Shown one piece after another: positions 7,652 through 12,362 of a stretch of 12,362 nt of DNA (the first letter of the stretch is position 1; every line of letters begins with the position of its first letter). Below the pieces are notes generated by a model. That model had not been told where the DNA came from, did not search any database, and saw nothing but the letters and a program-made list of their open reading frames with translations. Location of the stretch: contig DCGW01000094.1 in the NCBI GenBank assembly GCA_002315335.1, positions 1,980 to 14,341 of the forward strand. Direction: 5' to 3'. The DNA comes from Firmicutes bacterium UBA1768. Lineage in GTDB: Bacteria > Bacillota > Clostridia > Peptostreptococcales > Anaerovoracaceae. The translations under genes were made by a program, and so were the position numbers.

Positions 7652-7667
7652 TTAGTTAATTAACTAA
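7652..7667. repeat. Perfect 16-bp palindrome between dehydrogenase and ridA
   Basis: TTAGTTAATTAACTAA is fully self-complementary. It lies in the 55-base gap, between the dehydrogenase stop and the ridA ribosome binding site. Another TTAATTAA-containing tract lies just past the ridA stop (7192-7203). Both are AT-rich, so chance is a fair explanation; an operator or processing site is possible. Confidence 0.4.
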
Positions 7668-7678
7668 CTAATCCCGAA

Positions 7679-8701
7679 TTATAAAAGCTTGTCAGCAACT
7701 GCCTTGTTAACGAGGTTTTCTGGAACCTTACCTTCGTGAAGGAGTTCTACTAACTGTCTGAGAGCGATGATTCTTGCATCTTCAAAAGCTTCAACTGATA
7801 CGAATGCAGCATGTGGTGTTACAACTGCATTGTCGAGACCGAAGAGTTCTGACTTTTCTGTAGCTTCGTCTTCGATTACGTCGATACCAGCGCCTCTGAT
7901 CCAACCTTCTTTAAGAGCCTTTACGAGAGCAGCTTCGTCTACTGTCTGGCCTCTTGAAGTGTTGAGGAAGTAAGCGTTTGGCTTCATCATCTTGAACTGT
8001 TCTTCGCCCATGAGGTGGTATGTAGCAGGTCTTCCTGGTACAGCCTTCATAACGAGTGGGCAGTGCATTGAAATAACGTCTGATTCTTTAAGTAACTGTT
8101 CTAAAGTTTCAATCTTTTCTACGCCGAATTCAGCGAGGAATTCTGCTGACTTTGTTGGAGCCCAGCAAGTTACCTTCATATCCATAGCCTTGAGAATAGG
8201 AATCATGTATCTTGGAATTGAACCAAAGAATACGAGACCTACTGTCTTGCCTGATAATCTTTCAACCATCGGTCCACCGATATGTGGATTCCAGTTGCCT
8301 TCGCCTGTTGACTTGTTAAGAACAGAAATCTTTCTTGCAACGTCGAGCATAAGACCGATTGTGTGTACTGCTACTTCTTCTGTACAGAAGCCAGGGCTGT
8401 TTGTTACTGCCATGCCTTTTTCTGTTGCAGCATCGATGTCAACGTTTGAATATCCGATAGCCTGAAGAGCAACGATCTTGCACTTGTCTTCCATCTTCTT
8501 AATAACGTCTGCATTAACGTCGAAGAATTCAACTACGATACCGTCAGCATCCTTAACAGCTTCGAGGAAAGCTTCTGGCTTATCTCTGTCATCACCATTT
8601 TTGAACTCAACGAGTTCGATGTCGTTTACGCCCCATTCTTTTAAGAGCTGATTTTCAAAATCAAGAGTGTCATCAACGTTGTAGTAAACTACTTTTTTCA
8701 T
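7679..8701 (-). CDS. D-2-hydroxyacid dehydrogenase family protein, degenerate nucleotide motif
   Basis: Member of the D-isomer-specific 2-hydroxyacid dehydrogenases, which interconvert 2-oxoacids and D-2-hydroxyacids with NAD(P)H. The ATG at 8701 (340 residues) is chosen over a TTG at 8719 because GGAGG lies 7 bases before it. Residues 1-100 and 300-340 form the substrate domain; about 100-297 form the Rossmann domain. The catalytic triad is present: Arg250 in NTSRG, Glu279 in DVIEDE and His297 in TPHAA. The Rossmann GxGxxG, however, reads VGLVFFGSIPR (154-164), losing its first and third glycines. The acidic residue after beta-2 that binds NAD ribose is missing (CWAPTKS, 179-185). MHCPLVMKAVPGRPATYHLM carries a small insertion relative to common members. 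It has its own promoter and is followed by ridA. Substrate not predictable; an oxoacid from amino-acid fermentation is the best guess. Confidence 0.9.
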   Translation of the reverse strand: MKKVVYYNVDDTLDFENQLLKEWGVNDIELVEFKNGDDRDKPEAFLEAVKDADGIVVEFFDVNADVIKKMEDKCKIVALQAIGYSNVDIDAATEKGMAVTNSPGFCTEEVAVHTIGLMLDVARKISVLNKSTGEGNWNPHIGGPMVERLSGKTVGLVFFGSIPRYMIPILKAMDMKVTCWAPTKSAEFLAEFGVEKIETLEQLLKESDVISMHCPLVMKAVPGRPATYHLMGEEQFKMMKPNAYFLNTSRGQTVDEAALVKALKEGWIRGAGIDVIEDEATEKSELFGLDNAVVTPHAAFVSVEAFEDARIIALRQLVELLHEGKVPENLVNKAVADKLL

Positions 8702-8708
8702 TACGTAT

Positions 8709-8714
8709 CCTCCC
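8709..8714 (-). promoter_or_regulatory. Ribosome binding site fixing dehydrogenase start
   Basis: GGGAGG on the minus strand is 7 bases before the ATG at 8701. The longer frame from the TTG at 8719 would read through this site, so it is rejected. Confidence 0.85.
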
Positions 8715-8730
8715 TGCAATAAATTTTATG

Positions 8731-8750
8731 ATTACGGCCACTGCCATAAT
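8731..8750 (-). other. Hairpin in dehydrogenase leader
   Basis: AUUAUGGC and GCCGUAAU on the minus strand pair over 8 bp (one G-U) around a four-base AGUG loop, 30 bases before the start codon. No U-run follows. It may be an mRNA stability element; role unknown. Confidence 0.4.
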
Positions 8751-8790
8751 TTCGTTTTTGCGTTTTAATAAACTCAAATTCTTACTATTA

Positions 8791-8819
8791 AATTTATATT
8801 ATTTTGGCACAAATGTCAA
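8791..8819 (-). promoter_or_regulatory. Promoter for dehydrogenase-ridA operon
   Basis: The minus-strand -35 TTGACA (8814-8819) is perfect. At 17 bases spacing the -10 is TAAATT (8791-8796, 4 of 6). TATAAA at 8793-8798 is a better hexamer but only 15 bases away. The leader would be roughly 80-90 nt. Confidence 0.7.
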
Positions 8820-8830
8820 CTACTAACGGC

Positions 8831-8887
8831 AAAAAATTGAAAGACCGACGCTAATTAAAGGCATTTTTTCAACGCCTTTCGCCGGTC
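8831..8887 (-). terminator. Terminator after the flavodiiron gene
   Basis: On the minus strand GACCGGCG (8880-8887) pairs with CGUCGGUC (8843-8850). Inside it AAAGGC (8874-8879) pairs with GCCUUU (8857-8862). UUUCAAUUUUUU follows. This is a long two-part stem with a U-tract, and it ends the acyl-CoA dehydrogenase fusion-flavodiiron operon about 90 bases past the stop. Confidence 0.85.
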
Positions 8888-8931
8888 CTTTTCTTTCATT
8901 TCGGGTCGATTGTTAATTGTTTGTCAATCCT

Positions 8932-8970
8932 GAATATCTATGGCAGCCTGACTTGATTACCATAGAATTC
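8932..8970 (-). other. Hairpin just past the flavodiiron stop codon
   Basis: GAAU-UCUAUGG and CCAUAGA-(U)-AUUC form an 11-bp stem with one bulged base and a 16-base loop, starting 7 bases past the stop. No U-run follows, and a proper terminator comes later (8831-8887). It may protect the mRNA 3' end. A 16-codon frame preceded by GGAG (8963 to 8913, MVIKSGCHRYSGLTNN) overlaps it but has no independent support. Confidence 0.5.
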
Positions 8971-8977
8971 TCCGCCT

Positions 8978-10192
8978 TTACGCATTTAACGACTCAATAA
9001 TTGCATCTGCGAGAGCCTCAAGTTCCTTCTCCTTATCTGGGCGGAGCGATGAAGCCATTGAGAGTCTCGGGCTGATAACTTCTGACTTCTTGAGCTTCTC
9101 TTCAATAAATTTCTGCATCAGGTCACCTGATTTGCAAGCCCATGAGCCATTCTCAATAATGGCATACTTTCTTCTCTGAAGATTGAGCGCTGCCATATCC
9201 GAAAGGAAGTTATGCATAACAGGATAAATTCCGAGGTTGTATGTGACTGACGCTAAAACAATATGGCTATATTTAAACGCTTCTGAAATCAAATATGAAA
9301 CATGCGTATTTGATACATCATAAACAGCAACATTGGTTATGCCTTTTTCGCACAACCTTGCTGCCAGAGCCTGAGCTGCTGATTCCGTATTTCCATACAT
9401 GGAAGCATAAGCAATCATTACACCTTTAACCTCTGGCTCATAGGTGCTCCAATGCTGATACTTATCCAGCAGGTATTCAAAGTCAGATCTCCAAACCGGT
9501 CCGTGAAGAGGGCAGATGAACTTAATCCTATCCACAACTTCGCTTGCCTTACCCATAAGGCGCTGAACATGAGGGCCGTACTTGCCTACTATATTGGTGT
9601 AATATCTTCTCGCTTCATCTAGCCAGTCTCTGTCAAAGTCAACCTCATCATTGAAGAGCTTGCCGTCAAGAGCGCCGAAAGAACCAAACGCGTCAGCTGC
9701 AAACAACGCACCGTTTGTAAGATCCAGTGTCCCCATTACTTCAGGCCAGTGAACCATCGGAGCTTCGAGGAAGGTGACCGTGTGTTTACCGAAGCAATAT
9801 GTGTCTCCTTCCTTAACTTCAATTGCATTTTCCGGATTTACTGTTACGCCAAACTGCGCCATAAGCATAAAAGCCTTGTGAGTTGAAATAATCTTTATAT
9901 CAGGCCATCTGATAATAACCTCTTCAATAGATGCTCCATGATCCGGCTCCACATGATTAATAACCATATAGTCGAGAGGCTTTCCTTCAAGAAGAAATTC
10001 AAGGTTTTCGATAAACTGCCTGCAGGAAGACCAATCAATAGTATCAAAAAGAACCGAATTATCATCCTTAAGCAGATAAGTATTGTATGATACGCCCTGT
10101 GGGATTGGGTGGATGTTCTCAAACAAAGTCAATCTATGATCGTTTGCTCCAACCCAGTATAAATTCTCCGTAATATTTCTTACACTATACAT
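8978..10192 (-). CDS. fprA: Flavodiiron protein (FprA / rubredoxin:oxygen oxidoreductase type)
   Basis: Cytosolic enzyme that reduces O2 to water, or NO to N2O in some members, using electrons usually supplied by rubredoxin. Its 404 residues match the two-domain class A form. The metallo-beta-lactamase-like domain (1-250) keeps every diiron ligand: His80, Glu82 and Asp84 in NHVEPDHGAS, His148 in APMVHWPEV, Asp167 in FAADAFGSFG, and His230 in CPLHGPVW. The flavodoxin domain (about 256-404) has the FMN phosphate loop YASMYGNTE (262-270) and ENGSWACKSG at about 347-356. No C-terminal rubredoxin domain is present. AGGAGG lies 5 bases before the ATG. It starts 15 bases after the stop of the acyl-CoA dehydrogenase-EtfA-rubredoxin fusion, so the two are co-transcribed and that rubredoxin domain is the obvious donor. 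O2 versus NO preference cannot be read from sequence. Confidence 0.96.
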   Translation of the reverse strand: MYSVRNITENLYWVGANDHRLTLFENIHPIPQGVSYNTYLLKDDNSVLFDTIDWSSCRQFIENLEFLLEGKPLDYMVINHVEPDHGASIEEVIIRWPDIKIISTHKAFMLMAQFGVTVNPENAIEVKEGDTYCFGKHTVTFLEAPMVHWPEVMGTLDLTNGALFAADAFGSFGALDGKLFNDEVDFDRDWLDEARRYYTNIVGKYGPHVQRLMGKASEVVDRIKFICPLHGPVWRSDFEYLLDKYQHWSTYEPEVKGVMIAYASMYGNTESAAQALAARLCEKGITNVAVYDVSNTHVSYLISEAFKYSHIVLASVTYNLGIYPVMHNFLSDMAALNLQRRKYAIIENGSWACKSGDLMQKFIEEKLKKSEVISPRLSMASSLRPDKEKELEALADAIIESLNA

Positions 10193-10207
10193 AGCAACCT
10201 CCTATAA

Positions 10208-12121
10208 CTAACCTTTAATAAACTGACTCTTTGGTTCTCCGCATTCTGGGCAAACCCAATCCTCCGGAAGATTTTCAAACAGAGTTCCCGGTGCAATCTC
10301 GCTTTCTGGGCAGCCCTTTTCAGGATCATATTCATAGCCACAGCCCAAACAAATATAGCTGTCGCCTATTGGCTCCGGCTTTGGAGGCGCAGACTTCTTC
10401 ATTTTAACCATAGGCGGTGCAGGTTTCTTCTCTTCCCCTGTTTCTAATGCCTCCGTGAGCAGCGGAAGAATCTCCATTAAGTCGCCTACTATTCCATAGT
10501 CACAGTTCTTAAATATCGGTGCATTCGCATTAATGTTAATTGCGACTATAGTTGATGCATCAATTATTCCCTTGAGATGCTGTGTCGCACCGGAAATTCC
10601 GCAGGCGATATAAAGATTTCCCTTGAACTTCTGACCTGACATTCCGACAAATCTATCAAGAGGCACATACTTAAGGCTTTCTGCAACAGGTCTTGACGAG
10701 CCGATTGCAGCCCCTGCCGTTTTTGCCAGTTCCCAGATCAGCTTCATATTCTTCTCTTCGCCTATGCCCTTGCCGACAGAAACCACTCTTTCTGCTTCGG
10801 TTATTGGCGTATCTATAGGAATTCCAACTGAAAAATCATGTCCATCCTTGATAAGCTCAGCAACAAGAGCGTCTACCTTGTCCTTTGCTGTACCATCCTT
10901 AAAGATCTTCTTTTTTCTCACGCCAGTAATAGCAGCGCTGTCTTTTGCTTTTACAGGCGCAGGTGCACTATCCTTTTTAAGCCTTCCTATTAAATGAGAA
11001 GCAATTACCACTCTCTGAATTTCATTTGTTCCTTCATATATAGTAGTAATTTTTGCATCGCGATATGCTCTTTCAACATCCATACCCTTTAAGAAGCCTG
11101 ACCCACCAAAAATCTGAAGTGCATCATTGGTTACTTCAAGTGCAATATCTGAAGCATACATCTTAGCCATTGCTGATTCCATGCCGTATGGTTCGTGGAC
11201 TTCCTTGAGCTCTGCGGCCGAATAAATGAGAAATCTTGCACATCTGAGCTTTGTAGCCATATCTGCGAGCTTGAAGGAAATTGCCTGCTGCGCCGCAATT
11301 GGTTTGCCGAACTGAACTCTTTCCTTTGAATATTCTAAAGCATGCTCAAAGGCTCCCTGAGCAATTCCAAGTGCCTGAGATGCTATGCCAATTCTGCCGC
11401 CGTCAAGAGTAGCCATCGCGATTTTGAAGCCTTCTCCCTCTTTTCCTAAAAGATTTTCCTTTGGAACCTTTACGTCGTTGAAAATCAGCTCAGCTGTGCT
11501 TGAAGACCTGATTCCCATCTTGTCGTAGTGGTCACCAAAGCCAAAGCCTTCCCAGCCCTTTTCAACAATAAAGGCTGAAATTCCTTTTGTTCCAAGCTCC
11601 GGATTTGTTGATGCAAATACAACATAGGTATCTGCTTTTGGTGCGTTTGTTATGAAGATTTTACCGCCGTTCAGCACATAATAATCTCCCTTCAGAACAG
11701 CTGTTGTTTCCGTTCCTCCCGCATCAGAGCCCGCATTCGGCTCAGTAAGTCCAAACGCCCCTATTTTTTCTCCCTTGCATAAAGGTACAAGGTACTTTTT
11801 CTTCTGTTCTTCATTTCCAAAGGCAAAAATTGGCCAGGTTCCGAGAGAAACATGCGCTGATAATATAACGCCTGTTCCACCGTCCACCCTTGAGAGTTCT
11901 TCCACAGCGATTGCATAGCTTAATACATCTAAGCCTGCTCCGCCGTACTCTCTCGGATACGGAATCCCCATAAGCCCCATTTCCCCGAACTTTTTCATCT
12001 GTTCTCCCGGGAAAAGGTTTTCTTTATCCATAATCAAAGCAATCGGCTTTATCTCATTTTCTGCAAACTCCCTGATTTTTGCTCTGAAAGCCTCATGCGC
12101 ATCTGTTGTTTTAAAAAGCAT
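10208..12121 (-). CDS. Acyl-CoA dehydrogenase-EtfA(FAD domain)-rubredoxin triple fusion
   Basis: The 637-residue protein has three redox modules. Residues 1-381 form a complete short-chain acyl-CoA (butyryl-CoA-like) dehydrogenase: FAD loop [14 protein letters not shown] (123-136), [13 protein letters not shown], and catalytic Glu363 in [13 protein letters not shown]. After a Lys/Ala-rich linker, residues about 440-560 match the C-terminal FAD-binding domain of Etf[10 protein letters not shown] (446-454), GSSRPVA with Arg477, [17 protein letters not shown] (508-518), [11 protein letters not shown] (527-537). The nucleotide-binding N-terminal domain of EtfA is absent. A Pro/Lys linker leads to a rubredoxin domain (588-637) with all four iron-binding Cys (591, 594, 624, 627) in CLGCGY and CPECGE. 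The ATG at 12121 follows GGAGG by 7 bases; an upstream TTG would translate through that site. The flavodiiron gene follows 15 bases later. Domains are certain; physiological electron flow is inferred. Confidence 0.95.
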   Translation of the reverse strand: MLFKTTDAHEAFRAKIREFAENEIKPIALIMDKENLFPGEQMKKFGEMGLMGIPYPREYGGAGLDVLSYAIAVEELSRVDGGTGVILSAHVSLGTWPIFAFGNEEQKKKYLVPLCKGEKIGAFGLTEPNAGSDAGGTETTAVLKGDYYVLNGGKIFITNAPKADTYVVFASTNPELGTKGISAFIVEKGWEGFGFGDHYDKMGIRSSSTAELIFNDVKVPKENLLGKEGEGFKIAMATLDGGRIGIASQALGIAQGAFEHALEYSKERVQFGKPIAAQQAISFKLADMATKLRCARFLIYSAAELKEVHEPYGMESAMAKMYASDIALEVTNDALQIFGGSGFLKGMDVERAYRDAKITTIYEGTNEIQRVVIASHLIGRLKKDSAPAPVKAKDSAAITGVRKKKIFKDGTAKDKVDALVAELIKDGHDFSVGIPIDTPITEAERVVSVGKGIGEEKNMKLIWELAKTAGAAIGSSRPVAESLKYVPLDRFVGMSGQKFKGNLYIACGISGATQHLKGIIDASTIVAININANAPIFKNCDYGIVGDLMEILPLLTEALETGEEKKPAPPMVKMKKSAPPKPEPIGDSYICLGCGYEYDPEKGCPESEIAPGTLFENLPEDWVCPECGEPKSQFIKG

Positions 12122-12128
12122 TTCATTA

Positions 12129-12134
12129 CCTCCT
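12129..12134 (-). promoter_or_regulatory. Ribosome binding site fixing fusion gene start
   Basis: AGGAGG on the minus strand; its GGAGG core ends 7 bases before the ATG at 12121. Another ATG at 12126 is out of frame and only two bases away. An in-frame TTG at 12166 lies upstream of this site and is rejected. Confidence 0.85.
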
Positions 12135-12141
12135 TTATCAT

Positions 12142-12162
12142 AAATAATAATTATTATTATTT
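12142..12162. repeat. AT-only inverted repeat in leader of the fusion gene
   Basis: A perfect 10+1+10 inverted repeat made only of A and T (AAATAATAAT, one base, then its complement). It sits between the predicted transcription start (about 12195) and the ribosome binding site. It could be an operator, a weak mRNA hairpin or just a (ATT)n microsatellite. Confidence 0.45.
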
Positions 12163-12201
12163 GCAAATAAATCTCTTTTTATAATCCCTCTCTTTAGCTT
12201 G

Positions 12202-12230
12202 ATTCTATCACCATAAAATCATATTTTCAA
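12202..12230 (-). promoter_or_regulatory. Promoter for fusion-flavodiiron operon
   Basis: Minus-strand -35 TTGAAA (12225-12230) and -10 TAGAAT (12202-12207), 17 bases apart, each matching the sigma-A consensus at 5 of 6 positions. The predicted leader is about 75 nt. Confidence 0.8.
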
Positions 12231-12254
12231 GGATTTTTCTGAGGTTTTGAGGAT

Positions 12255-12276
12255 AAAAATGAACTGATTTAGCTCA
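12255..12276 (-). terminator. Weak terminator at right edge
   Basis: UGAGCU and AGUUCA on the minus strand form a 6-bp stem (one G-U) with a five-base loop, then UUUUU. It would close a minus-strand unit lying to the right of the window. The stem is short and AU-rich, so it is only a candidate. Confidence 0.4.
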
Positions 12277-12284
12277 GGATTTTT

Positions 12285-12362
12285 TCGGAGACCGAGGCGT
12301 GCGATGAATGAGGATCGAGCTCATCTTGCGATGGTGAGCGACGAGCGATGGTGCGAGCGCAT
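12285..12362. repeat. GC-rich degenerate short repeats at right edge
   Basis: This 78-base stretch is much richer in G and C than the AT-rich leader beside it. It repeats GCGATG three times (about 12301, 12329 and 12345) with GAG/GAGCG spacers. A frame from the ATG at 12304 with GAGG six bases before it stays open to the edge, but the repetitive composition makes a gene doubtful. It could be part of an intergenic repeat family. Confidence 0.35.

Noticed and set aside
7992..8465. Plus-strand open frame of 157 codons
   Set aside because: Antisense to the hydroxyacid dehydrogenase, whose family motifs are clear on the other strand.
8900..8930. TTGACA on the minus strand (8922-8927) as a promoter after the flavodiiron gene
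   Set aside because: No acceptable -10 hexamer at 16-18 bases, and a terminator lies directly downstream.
8913..8963. Sixteen-codon frame with GGAG upstream as a gene
   Set aside because: Too short, no family, and overlaps a strong inverted repeat; kept only as a finding.
9895..10122. Minus-strand frame inside the flavodiiron gene
   Set aside because: Out-of-frame shadow covering the conserved diiron ligand region.
1..12362. CRISPR array, insertion sequence, defence system or prophage genes
   Set aside because: No regularly spaced repeats, transposase, integrase or phage genes were seen; nearly all the coding space is housekeeping and metabolic.

Overview
The window comes from a low-to-mid GC anaerobic Firmicute, most likely of class Clostridia. 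The gene order rpmG-secE-nusG-rplK-rplA-rplJ-rplL-rpoB is typical of that group. Near-consensus sigma-A promoters, strong GGAGG ribosome binding sites, an L10-type mRNA leader, a flavodiiron protein and a rubredoxin domain all fit. The family cannot be fixed from this sequence; an amino-acid-fermenting, butyrate-type clostridial lineage is an inference. Every gene I support lies on the minus strand, so transcription runs from right to left.

Reading right to left: positions 12362-12235 hold a short GC-rich repetitive segment and a weak terminator, with no convincing gene. A good promoter (12202-12230) then drives a two-gene redox operon. Its first gene encodes a 637-residue triple fusion: acyl-CoA dehydrogenase, the FAD-binding domain of EtfA, and rubredoxin. 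Fifteen bases later comes a flavodiiron protein (FprA/ROO type), and the unit ends in a large terminator (8831-8887). Rubredoxin is the classical donor to flavodiiron proteins, so the two genes look like a complete route from acyl-CoA through FAD and rubredoxin to O2 (or NO). This is the most interesting system in the window.

A second small operon (8791-7151) has its own promoter. It encodes a D-2-hydroxyacid dehydrogenase-family protein, whose catalytic triad is intact but whose nucleotide-binding glycine motif is degenerate, and a RidA-family imine deaminase. Its terminator lies only a few bases upstream of a near-perfect promoter (7118-7146) for the translation and transcription cluster.

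That cluster contains rpmG (49 residues), secE, nusG, rplK, rplA, rplJ, rplL and rpoB. An L10 autoregulatory leader lies before rplJ. L10 carries an unusual C-terminal tail made of 33-nt repeats. Between rplL and rpoB are two tandem hairpin terminators, then an independent promoter with a palindrome at its predicted start site, so rpoB(C) expression can be set apart from L10/L12. rpoB runs off the left edge; its reading frame is open throughout, its rifampicin region is of the sensitive type, and its C-terminal part is missing.
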